Shown: positions 1-6,464 of the stretch, piece after piece
Layout of the letters: the number at the start of each line of letters is the position of its first letter
Position numbering within the stretch: the stretch's first letter is position 1
DNA from: Azoarcus sp.
GTDB lineage: Bacteria; Pseudomonadota; Gammaproteobacteria; Burkholderiales; Rhodocyclaceae
Assembly: GCA_031285365.1 (NCBI GenBank)
Contig: JAITWP010000051.1
Coordinates: 1-7,407, forward strand
Direction of reading: 5' to 3'
Length of the DNA: 7,407 bases
The notes under the pieces: model-generated
What the model was told of the DNA's origin: nothing
The model's input: the letters and a program-made list of their open reading frames with translations, nothing else
Databases searched by the model: none
Program-made: the position numbers and the translations under genes

Positions 1-2870
1 CTGTGCGCCAGCCGCTGGAGTTTGTAGGACCAGCGCATGCCGATGCGCAACAGTTTGAGCAGGGAAGGGTCCTTGACGGTAAGAAAGGCAAGCGCCGCGA
101 GCTTGGCCGGATTGAAGGAATGCTTTCTTTGCCCGCGCAGCAGGTTGCGTACCTTGATGGTGACCTTGCCGAAGTCGATGTCGACGGGACAGGGTTTTTC
201 GCAGCGGTGGCAGACGCTACAGTGATCGGAGAGGTCTTCGATCTCGACCCAGTGCGTGAGCGACACTCCGCGACGGGTCTGTTCTTCGTAGAGAAGGGCT
301 TCGACGAGCAGCGAGGTGGCGAGAATTTTGTTGCGCGGGCTGTAGAGGAGGTTGGCCCGGGGGACATGGGTGGAGCAGACGGGTTTGCATTTGCCGCAAC
401 GCAGGCAGTCCTTGATGGCAGACGTGATGTTGCCGATCTCGGTCTGTTCCATGATGAGGGATTCGTACCCCATCAGGTTGAAGCTGGGCGTGTAGGCGTT
501 GTCCAGATTGGCTCCGGGCATGAGTTTGCCCCGGTTGAAGTGGCCGTTCGGGTCGATTTCGGCCTTGTAGGCGCGGAAAGGGGCAAGCTCTTCTTCGGTC
601 AGGTAATCGAGTTTGGTGATGCCTATACCGTGTTCGCCGGAGATGACCCCGCCGAGCGAACGCGCCAGCGCCATGATGCGATCAACCGCGCGGTAGGCGG
701 TCTGGAGCATCTGGTAGTTGTCGGAGTTGACGGGGATGTTGGTGTGGACATTGCCGTCGCCCGCGTGCATGTGCAGCGCCACGAAAACCCGGCCACGCAG
801 GATCTGGCCGTGCAGGGCGTCGATTTTTTCCAAAACGGGGCGAAAGATCGTGCCATCGAAAATCTTGGACAGGCGTGGCTGGAGTTCAACTTTCCAGGAA
901 ACGCGGACGGAGCCGTCTTGCAGGCGGTGGAACAGTGTCGGGTTCGGAACGCGGCAGGCGAGCTCATTCGCGGTGATGCCAAATTCCGCGAAGGCTTTTT
1001 CGGCTTCGAGCAGCGGCAGGTCGAGGTTGTCCAGCAGCCATTGCCAGCGGCGGCGCACGCCGTCGATGTAAGTGAGCGCAGCATCGCGCCGGTCGCCGAT
1101 CAGCTCTTCCGAGTCGAGATTGGCATCCCCCTGATCGAGCGGCAGCTTGCCGGAAAGCAGTTGGGTGAGCGCGTCGCACAAATCCAGTTTGTTGCGGGTC
1201 GAGAGTTCGATATTGATTCGTTCGATGCCGTCGCAGTAGTCGCCCATGCGCGGCAACGGAATCACGACGTCTTCATTGACCTTGAAGGCGTTGGTGTGGC
1301 GGGAGATGGCCGCCGTGCGGCTGCGCTCCAGCCAGAAGCGTTTGCGCTGCTCGGGCGTGACGGCGATGAAGCCCTCGGCTCCGCGTGCGTTGGCCATGCG
1401 CACGACTTCGGAGGCGGCCGCCATGACTGCGGATTCGTCGAACCCGGTGATGTCTCCGACTAGCACCATTTTTGGCCGACCGTGTCGGCGGGCCTTGGTG
1501 GTGTAACCGACAGCCTTGATGTAGCGCTCGTCCATGTGTTCGAGCCCGGCCAGTTGCACGCCGGTCTGATGTCCGCCGCCGTTGGGCTTGAAATAGTCGG
1601 TGATGTCGACGATGGCGGGAACGGCTTCGCGTACCTGGCTGAAAAATTCGAGGCACACGGTGCGCGTGATGGGCGGCATCTTGTGCAGCACCCAGCGTGC
1701 GGCGACGATGATGCCATCCGTGCCTTCCTTTTGTACGCCGGGGATGCCGCCGAGGAATTTGTCGGTGACGTCCTTCCCCAGTCCATCCTTGCGGCAGCTT
1801 GCGCCGGGCAGGTTCAGGATGGATTCGCCGAGCGGCACACCGCTTGCGCCGTCGAAGCGTCGCAGGCGAAAGCGGACGGTTTCCTGTTCGTGTATTTTGC
1901 CGAAGTTGTGGTCGAGCCGTTCTGCTTCGAGCCAGTGCCCGTCGGGTGTGACCATTTTCCACCAGGCCAGATTGTCGAGCGCCGTGCCCCAGAGCACCGC
2001 TTTCTTGCCCCCGGCGTTCATGGCGATGTTGCCGCCGATGGTGGAGGCCGAAGCCGAGGTGGGATCGACCGCGAACACCCGCCCGGCTTGGCTTGCCGCC
2101 TCCGAGACGCGATCTGTGACGACCCCCGCGCCCGTGCGGATGGTGGCGCAGGACTCCGCCATTGGCTGTCCATCGCTGCCGGGCAGATGGGTCTCTTCTA
2201 CCGGGCCGATCCGGGTGAGTTTTTCGGTGTTGATGACAATCGAGCGTGCATCCAGCGGAATGACCCCGCCGGTATAGCCGGTTCCGCCGCCGCGCGCGAT
2301 GATGGTCAGCCCCAGTTCGATGGCCGCACGAACGAGTGGGACGATTTCCTCCTCGGAATCGGGGTTGAGGACGACGAACGGGTATTCGACCCGCCAGTCG
2401 GTTGCGTCGGTGACATGCGCGACACGGGCGTGTCCGTCGAAGCAGATGTTGTCATGCCGGGTGTGGCGGGAGAGGCGGTGGCGGACGGTGCGGCGGCGTT
2501 GCGCGGTATCGATGAACCACTGTTCAAAATCGGCCACTGCTGCGCGCGCACGTTCGATGAGCAAAGCAACGCGTCTGTCGTCGCTCAGGCGGCGTTTTTC
2601 GACTTCATTTACGCGGTGATGGAGCGCGGCAATCAGGGCTTCGCGTCGCTTGCGGTTGTCGAGCAGGTCGTCTTCGAGGTAGGGATTGCGCCGCACGACC
2701 CAGATGTCACCCAGCACCTCATAGAGCATTCGCGCCGAGCGCCCGGTCACGCGCTCGTTGCGCAGTTCTCCGAGTACCGCCCAGGCATCCGCACCGAGCA
2801 GGCGGATGACTATTTCGCGGTCGGAGAACGAGGTGTAGTTGTAGGGGACTTCACGCAGGCGTTGATTCAT
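1..2870 (-). CDS. Large FAD-linked oxidoreductase with DUF3683-type N-terminus and two 4Fe-4S motifs (C-terminus beyond the window)
   Basis: 956 codons are visible, starting at ATG 2870 and open to the left edge without a stop, so the C-terminus is missing. Domains in order: an N-terminal segment of about 150 residues beginning MNQRLREVPYNYTSFSDREI, which I recognise as DUF3683-like; an FAD_binding_4 (GlcD/D-lactate dehydrogenase) domain from about residue 165, with RGGGTGYTGG at 193-202 and IGGNIAMNAGGKK near 275; an FAD-oxidase C-terminal-type domain with GDGNVH at 704-709 and GEHGIG at 745-750; then two ferredoxin motifs, CLRCGKCKPVC (Cys 822, 825, 828, 832) and CSVCHRCEKPC (Cys 884, 887, 890, 894). 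This order fits a cytosolic or membrane-peripheral 2-hydroxyacid-type dehydrogenase passing electrons from FAD to Fe-S clusters; the substrate is unknown. Relatives I recall are near 1,280 residues, with cysteine-rich CCG-type domains expected further on. An in-frame TAG lies 13 codons upstream. No clear Shine-Dalgarno is visible. Confidence 0.93.
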   Translation of the reverse strand, partial: MNQRLREVPYNYTSFSDREIVIRLLGADAWAVLGELRNERVTGRSARMLYEVLGDIWVVRRNPYLEDDLLDNRKRREALIAALHHRVNEVEKRRLSDDRRVALLIERARAAVADFEQWFIDTAQRRRTVRHRLSRHTRHDNICFDGHARVAHVTDATDWRVEYPFVVLNPDSEEEIVPLVRAAIELGLTIIARGGGTGYTGGVIPLDARSIVINTEKLTRIGPVEETHLPGSDGQPMAESCATIRTGAGVVTDRVSEAASQAGRVFAVDPTSASASTIGGNIAMNAGGKKAVLWGTALDNLAWWKMVTPDGHWLEAERLDHNFGKIHEQETVRFRLRRFDGASGVPLGESILNLPGASCRKDGLGKDVTDKFLGGIPGVQKEGTDGIIVAARWVLHKMPPITRTVCLEFFSQVREAVPAIVDITDYFKPNGGGHQTGVQLAGLEHMDERYIKAVGYTTKARRHGRPKMVLVGDITGFDESAVMAAASEVVRMANARGAEGFIAVTPEQRKRFWLERSRTAAISRHTNAFKVNEDVVIPLPRMGDYCDGIERINIELSTRNKLDLCDALTQLLSGKLPLDQGDANLDSEELIGDRRDAALTYIDGVRRRWQWLLDNLDLPLLEAEKAFAEFGITANELACRVPNPTLFHRLQDGSVRVSWKVELQPRLSKIFDGTIFRPVLEKIDALHGQILRGRVFVALHMHAGDGNVHTNIPVNSDNYQMLQTAYRAVDRIMALARSLGGVISGEHGIGITKLDYLTEEELAPFRAYKAEIDPNGHFNRGKLMPGANLDNAYTPSFNLMGYESLIMEQTEIGNITSAIKDCLRCGKCKPVCSTHVPRANLLYSPRNKILATSLLVEALLYEEQTRRGVSLTHWVEIEDLSDHCSVCHRCEKPCPVDIDFGKVTIKVRNLLRGQRKHSFNPAKLAALAFLTVKDPSLLKLLRIGMRWSYKLQRLAH

Positions 2871-2897
2871 CGTGGCGGGGCCGGAGCAGGAAAACCC

Positions 2898-2915
2898 CAC
2901 ATTCTAACGAATGTG
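2898..2915. promoter_or_regulatory. Perfect 7-bp dyad upstream of the FAD/Fe-S oxidoreductase gene (candidate operator or hairpin)
   Basis: CACATTC-TAAC-GAATGTG is a perfect 7-bp inverted repeat around a 4-base centre, in the 80-base gap between the FHA gene and the oxidoreductase gene. On the minus strand it overlaps TAGAAT (2906-2901), a possible -10 hexamer, though no acceptable -35 stands 16-18 bases upstream. The stem is followed on the minus strand by GGGGTTTT, so a weak terminator for the FHA gene is an alternative reading. Function is inferred from position and symmetry only. Confidence 0.3.
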
Positions 2916-2950
2916 CGACAAAGCGCATCTATTGGAGAGGGTTTGGCGGT

Positions 2951-3979
2951 TCAGACAAGCTCGAAAAAGACGATGTCGTCCTCGAATTCCTGAGACGAAA
3001 AGCCACAGCCGAAGCGCCCCGGCCCTGTAAGGGGAAGAGCAGTGCCCTTGAGACACTGCTCTTCCTCGCCATTGATAGCCACGAAACAGCCGTTGGTGCT
3101 CTCGTCGATCAACACGAAACCTTCGCGCCGCCGTTCGATGCGTGCGTGCTGTCTCGATGCTCGTGGATCGATGATAACAATGTCGTTTCCGAGTTCGCGC
3201 CCGAGCAGGATGACGGGGCGGTTTCCATCGATGAACAAGGTGTCCTGTTGATGCTTCAGCCGCATGCGAAGACGGGATGGGGAATGTGTGGCGGAGGTGG
3301 CAGGCGGCTGCACGGCAGGCGGTTGTGCGGTAGGCGGTTGCACAGCAGGCGTTTGTGCAACAGGCAATTGTGCGGCGGGTTTTTGCGCGACAGACGGTTG
3401 CGCGATCGGTTTTAGCGAGGTGAGCGGTGAGGAGGGTTCCGGGCGTCTGCGTGGTGATAATGAAGATGTTGAGGATGCGGCTTGCGCGCCGATCATGAAG
3501 ACTGGCCAGGGGAGTTTGTCCAGGAAATCATCGTGAAATGTGTCTGCACTGGTAAATTTCCTGACGGCCAGACTCAATTTTTCAACCACTGGAGCACTGG
3601 CCAGGCATTGATCGACATCGCAAGCCAGGAGAATCCGGCGTGCACCATCCACGCCTCCTCCTATCCCGTTTTCGGCTTCGCCGTAATGGACGGCGACCCG
3701 GATTCGCATCTGGGTTCCGCTGACCGGAGGGAGCTTGCGCACGCGTTCGATGGCTTCGTGAGCAGCCATGACGCCACCGTCGCATTCCTCGAACGTGGCA
3801 ATGACCGCCGAGCGGTCACGGGCAGCGATTTCACCGCCGCTGCCACCAATGGCGAGATCGACGCGGTTCATGCAACGTTCTACCGCGCGGGTGGTTTCCT
3901 CCTCGCCAAGCCGGGTGACAAGGCGATCTCCACCGACGATTTCCGCGACAAGAACACAAAGATGTTTTGAGTTGGGCAT
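2951..3979 (-). CDS. Degenerate nucleotidyl-cyclase-like domain fused to an FHA domain
   Basis: 342 residues from ATG 3979. Residues 6 to about 155 follow a class III adenylate/guanylate cyclase fold (CVLVAEIVGGDRL; AVIATF; RIRVAVHYGEA), but the catalytic positions look lost: the first metal Asp is Glu13, the substrate Lys aligns with Ala53, the second metal Asp with Ser57 and the transition-state Asn with Asp111, while Arg115 may remain. Residues 194-228 are seven pentapeptides of the form QxPxA in a Pro/Ala/Gln linker. Residues 240-342 are a complete FHA domain with GR (260-261), SRQH (275-278) and STNG (294-297), the usual phosphothreonine-binding residues. No signal peptide or membrane segment is seen, so it is probably a cytosolic phosphopeptide-binding scaffold or sensor; the partner kinase is not in the window. 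A TTG at 4003 (eight more residues) has AGGA four bases ahead and is the alternative start; ATG 3979 lacks a Shine-Dalgarno but fits the family N-terminus I remember. Confidence 0.88.
   Translation of the reverse strand: MPNSKHLCVLVAEIVGGDRLVTRLGEEETTRAVERCMNRVDLAIGGSGGEIAARDRSAVIATFEECDGGVMAAHEAIERVRKLPPVSGTQMRIRVAVHYGEAENGIGGGVDGARRILLACDVDQCLASAPVVEKLSLAVRKFTSADTFHDDFLDKLPWPVFMIGAQAASSTSSLSPRRRPEPSSPLTSLKPIAQPSVAQKPAAQLPVAQTPAVQPPTAQPPAVQPPATSATHSPSRLRMRLKHQQDTLFIDGNRPVILLGRELGNDIVIIDPRASRQHARIERRREGFVLIDESTNGCFVAINGEEEQCLKGTALPLTGPGRFGCGFSSQEFEDDIVFFELV
3296..3400 (-). repeat. 15-bp imperfect tandem repeat, seven units, inside the FHA-protein gene
   Basis: Seven consecutive in-frame 15-base units encode QPSVA, QKPAA, QLPVA, QTPAV, QPPTA, QPPAV and QPPAT, the flexible linker between the cyclase-like and FHA domains. 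Units differ at several bases each, so the array is diverged. The period is a multiple of three, so gain or loss of a unit would change linker length without breaking the frame. Confidence 0.85.
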
Positions 3980-4087
3980 GGATGGCAGCAATCGAACGAT
4001 CAAGATTTCCTGTGGCCGAAGCGATTATGGTGTTAATTCATGCAGAGCGGCGCAAGTATTGGGGGTTTGGTGTGATTTATTAGCCTG

Positions 4088-5032
4088 TCAGGAGAGAGGA
4101 TGTCCGTAGGTATATGATGCAGTCATTAATCGAGGCGGCGCGACCTTGGGCGTGACGATAGCTTCTTTGTCTTTGGGTGTCGTCGGCTCCAGACCGGCAA
4201 AATCGAAAAGGCTGCTGTCGCCCAGGTGAGACGGCACTACATTGCGCAGCGAGGTGAACAGTGATTCGATACGCCCGGGATGGCTCTTTTCCCATTCCTG
4301 CAACATGGCCTTGATCTGCTGTCTCTGGGCGTTTTCCTGCGAGCCGCACAGGTTGCAGGGAATGATGGGAAATGCCTTTGCACGTGCGTAACGGGCAATG
4401 TCTTCCTCGGAGCAGTAAGCCAGGGGACGGATGACGATATGCTGGCCATCGTCGCTCCTGAGCTTTGGGGGCATGGCTTTGATCTTGCCGCCGAAGAACA
4501 TGTTCAGGAACAGGGTTTCCAGCGTGTCGTCGCGGTGATGCCCGAGCGCGATGCGGGTTGCACCGATCTCCCGTGCGACGCGATAGATGATGCCGCGTCG
4601 CAGGCGAGAACACAGTGAACAAGTGGTTTTGCCTTCCGGGATCTTGTCCTTGACGATGGAGTAGGTATCTTCCGTGACGATCCGGTATTCCACGCCGATT
4701 TTTTCGAAATACGCGGGAAGCACGTCCTCGGGGAAGCCGGGCTGGCGTTGATTAAGATTCATCGCCACGATGCGGAAATCCACCGGCGCGCGCTCACGCA
4801 ACGCCAGCAGACACGAGAGCAGGGTGTAGGAATCCTTGCCGCCTGAGACGCACACCATCACCGTGTCGCCTGCGCCGATCATGTTGTAGTCGCCAATGGC
4901 CTTGCCGATCTGACGCAGGAGCCATTTCTCAAGGCTGATGAAGTTTTTGCTTGGATTATCCGGGCTGGAATCGCAAGGGATGTCGGAGAGAATGTCTATC
5001 ATGGCCGCAAGAGGAGTAGACGAAGACGGCAT
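4088..5032 (-). CDS. ttcA: tRNA 2-thiocytidine(32) synthetase TtcA
   Basis: 314 residues, close to the E. coli protein (311). TtcA is a cytosolic PP-loop ATPase carrying a 4Fe-4S cluster that thiolates cytidine 32 in the anticodon loop of certain tRNAs, with ATP adenylating the base before sulfur transfer. Visible motifs: the PP-loop SGGKDS (63-68), CSLCSRLRRG with Cys138 and Cys141, GHHRDD (164-169), and CNLCGSQ (226-232), which supplies the third cluster cysteine, by analogy Cys229. The family-typical stretches EGKTTC, NMFFGGK and IRPLAYC are intact. The N-terminus is uncertain: ATG 5032 has only CAGG eight bases upstream and abuts a consensus -10 hexamer, while ATG 5002 (residue 11) would give a 304-residue protein and a leader of about 26 bases; neither has a strong Shine-Dalgarno. 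It lies 66 bases after the radical SAM gene on the same strand and may be transcribed separately. Confidence 0.97.
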   Translation of the reverse strand: MPSSSTPLAAMIDILSDIPCDSSPDNPSKNFISLEKWLLRQIGKAIGDYNMIGAGDTVMVCVSGGKDSYTLLSCLLALRERAPVDFRIVAMNLNQRQPGFPEDVLPAYFEKIGVEYRIVTEDTYSIVKDKIPEGKTTCSLCSRLRRGIIYRVAREIGATRIALGHHRDDTLETLFLNMFFGGKIKAMPPKLRSDDGQHIVIRPLAYCSEEDIARYARAKAFPIIPCNLCGSQENAQRQQIKAMLQEWEKSHPGRIESLFTSLRNVVPSHLGDSSLFDFAGLEPTTPKDKEAIVTPKVAPPRLMTASYTYGHPLS

Positions 5033-5034
5033 GC

Positions 5035-5040
5035 ATTATA
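5035..5040 (-). promoter_or_regulatory. Consensus -10 hexamer (TATAAT) just upstream of ttcA
   Basis: The minus strand reads TATAAT at 5040-5035, two bases before the most upstream ttcA ATG (5032). The hexamer 17 bases upstream is GGAATT, a poor -35, so an activator or chance must be considered. If the promoter is real, transcription would begin near 5028, downstream of ATG 5032, and translation would have to start at ATG 5002. Confidence 0.4.
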
Positions 5041-5098
5041 CCTGCATGATTGGGAAAAATTCCGTATGGAAAATCAGGATGCTCTCCGTCATTATCGA

Positions 5099-6001
5099 TC
5101 AAAGTCCCCGCGCCCACGCCGGGCGCAGGGGTGCGGATTCCGGCATGGCAATGGCCTCGCGCAAGTGAGCAAGCATCTTTTCCTTGTCCTGTGGCAGGTT
5201 GCCGCGCAACACCAGCCAGTTGGACGCGTGATCGCTGCGAAAGACCGTGCGTTGCAGTTCCAGCCGGTTGATGAACCATTCCATTTCCCGGAGCAGGCCG
5301 GGTACGTCGAGCGGTTCCCAGTCCGGGAATGCTGATTTCAGGCGTGCGTCGCCCCTGGGGAAGCTCACCACCAGCGTTGCCAGGAATTCGGGTTGCGTGG
5401 CGTTGGCCAGTTCTGCCGAACGCAGGGCGTGGGCTTCGCTGTGCCGCGCACCGCCCAGGCCGTTGAGAATCATCACCGAGCGCGTGATTCCCGCTTCGCC
5501 CAGTTTTTCGAGTCCTTCCCGGGTGCTCTCGAAGGTCTCGCCCTTGACGACCCGTTCCAGTACCGTGTCGTCGCCCGATTCCGCGCCCACATAGACGAGC
5601 TTCAGTCCGGCTTCGGCAAGCTCCTTCAATTCTTCGACGCTTTTCTTCCGGAGATTGCGCGGCAGGCAATAGCTGGAGATCCGGCGCACACCCGGCAGGT
5701 GTTCCCGAATTGCCGCGAGCACGGTCAACAGTCGCCGGGTCGGCAGAACCGTGGCGTCGCCGTCGGCCAGAAACACCCTGCGCGCCGTGCGGCCATGGGG
5801 GTGCTCGCCCAGGCGGCGAATGGTTTCCAGCACTTCTTCTTCGGGGCGTGCGCGGAATTTCTTCTGCGGGGCGGTGTACATCTCGCAGAACGTGCAGTGG
5901 TTCCACGAGCAGCCGTCCGTCAGCGGCAGGATCAGGGATTCGGCTTCGCTGGGTGGCCGATAGACGGGTTCGATGTAGCGGATGGGGAAGACGTTGAACA
6001 T
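5099..6001 (-). CDS. Radical SAM protein of unknown function, CX4CX2C cluster motif
   Basis: 300 residues. The radical SAM cluster motif is CSWNHCTFC, Cys31, Cys36 and Cys39: four residues separate the first two cysteines rather than the usual three. I recall similar GCS(Y/H)N-type motifs in some COG1032-like radical SAM proteins, so it is probably a subfamily trait. FLADGDATVLPTRRL (about 77-91) and VYVGAESGDDTVLERVVKG (about 136-154) match the later strands of an Elp3/MiaB/HemN-like radical SAM barrel, where the Glu-Ser-Gly segment helps hold SAM. No B12-binding, TRAM or second Fe-S domain is visible, so the reaction cannot be named. The start is well supported: AGGGA (6012-6008) sits six bases before ATG 6001. 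That ribosome binding site overlaps the TAG of the mazG-like gene, with nine bases between stop and start, so the two are probably co-translated from one transcript. Confidence 0.92.
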   Translation of the reverse strand: MFNVFPIRYIEPVYRPPSEAESLILPLTDGCSWNHCTFCEMYTAPQKKFRARPEEEVLETIRRLGEHPHGRTARRVFLADGDATVLPTRRLLTVLAAIREHLPGVRRISSYCLPRNLRKKSVEELKELAEAGLKLVYVGAESGDDTVLERVVKGETFESTREGLEKLGEAGITRSVMILNGLGGARHSEAHALRSAELANATQPEFLATLVVSFPRGDARLKSAFPDWEPLDVPGLLREMEWFINRLELQRTVFRSDHASNWLVLRGNLPQDKEKMLAHLREAIAMPESAPLRPAWARGL

Positions 6002-6010
6002 GGGGTGTCC

Positions 6011-6376
6011 CTACAATTTTGAGTACTTGTCTCGTCGTCCGAGAGACTTTTCCACCGGGTACTTTTGTGCGTTCTTGGCGAGCTTGTGGTAGAGGGCCGC
6101 GCCGAGGTCGATCTGCGCCTTCTCGGCGATCAGCAGCAAGTAGGCGAGCACGTCGGCGCATTCGTCTTCGATGGCCTCCCGGCCTTCGGGAGAAAGCGGC
6201 AGGGCATCCACCTCGGCGTCGCTCTTCCATTGCGCGAGCTCCAGCACTTCGCCCGCTTCCAGACAAAGCGACACCATCAGGTGCTTGAGTCCGTGGAACT
6301 GCTCCCAGTCGCGCTCATCGCGAAAGGAGAGCACCGCGCGGCTCAATTCCGAAAGCGTATCGGCTGTCTTTGGCAA
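6011..6376 (-). CDS. MazG-related nucleotide pyrophosphohydrolase, DCTPP1 (RS21-C6) type
   Basis: 121 residues. The all-alpha MazG fold hydrolyses (d)NTPs to monophosphate and pyrophosphate with Mg2+, cleaning the pool of non-canonical or excess nucleotides in the cytosol. Metal-binding residues are visible as EAGE (Glu40, Glu43) in SLCLEAGEVLELAQW and as DECAD (Glu72, Asp75). The order RDWEQFHGLKHL, EAGE helix, DECADVLAYLLL helix, and a basic KLAKNAQKYPVEKS tail matches the dCTP pyrophosphatase 1 branch in layout and length; the preferred nucleotide cannot be told from sequence. It starts at TTG 6376, supported by AGAGG (6387-6383) six bases upstream and by the next Met lying too far in, at residue 34. 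It is the first gene of the minus-strand series and diverges from the MidA-like methyltransferase gene. Confidence 0.92.
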   Translation of the reverse strand: MPKTADTLSELSRAVLSFRDERDWEQFHGLKHLMVSLCLEAGEVLELAQWKSDAEVDALPLSPEGREAIEDECADVLAYLLLIAEKAQIDLGAALYHKLAKNAQKYPVEKSLGRRDKYSKL

Positions 6377-6464
6377 TTTTTACCTCTGCTTTCCGGTGAT
6401 GGACCGCGAAATGATAGCCCGGATTCACGGCTACAATGCCGGGTCTTCATGACATATCCGAATC
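6377..6464. promoter_or_regulatory. Divergent intergenic region between the mazG-like and midA-like genes
   Basis: These 88 bases separate two divergently oriented genes and should contain both promoters. Candidate -10 hexamers are TACAAT on the plus strand (6432-6437) and TATCAT on the minus strand (6416-6411); neither has a convincing -35 at 16-18 bases. An inverted repeat, CCCGG (6418-6422) with CCGGG (6439-6443), flanks the plus-strand -10 and could be an operator or chance in GC-rich DNA. No Shine-Dalgarno is visible ahead of ATG 6465. Confidence 0.4.
6383..6387 (-). promoter_or_regulatory. Shine-Dalgarno fixing a TTG start for the mazG-like gene
   Basis: AGAGG on the minus strand with a six-base AT-rich spacer before TTG 6376. 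This is the strongest ribosome binding site in the window and decides the unusual start codon. Confidence 0.75.

Noticed and set aside
3..2993. Two very long plus-strand open frames (3-1463 and 1482-2993) opposite the oxidoreductase gene.
   Set aside because: They are in the codon-aligned antisense register, where a stop needs TTA, CTA or TCA in the sense gene, codons that are rare in GC-rich genomes. Their translations show no recognisable domain, whereas the minus strand has a full set of FAD and Fe-S motifs.
3296..3400. Short regularly spaced repeats that could suggest a CRISPR array.
   Set aside because: The units are contiguous 15-base imperfect repeats with no spacers, in frame within a coding region, and encode a proline-rich linker.
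3482..3970. 162-codon plus-strand open frame opposite the FHA-protein gene.
   Set aside because: It is antisense to a gene with clear cyclase-like and FHA motifs, has no domain of its own and shows no ribosome binding site that I can see.
4004..4087. Possible promoter for the FHA gene in the gap after ttcA (CATAAT on the minus strand at 4029-4024).
   Set aside because: No acceptable -35 lies at 16-18 bases and the match alone is expected by chance.
5050..5075. Possible terminator between the radical SAM gene and ttcA (GGAA/TTCC pairs followed by T residues).
   Set aside because: Only 4-bp stems form and they are AT-rich; too weak to call a terminator.
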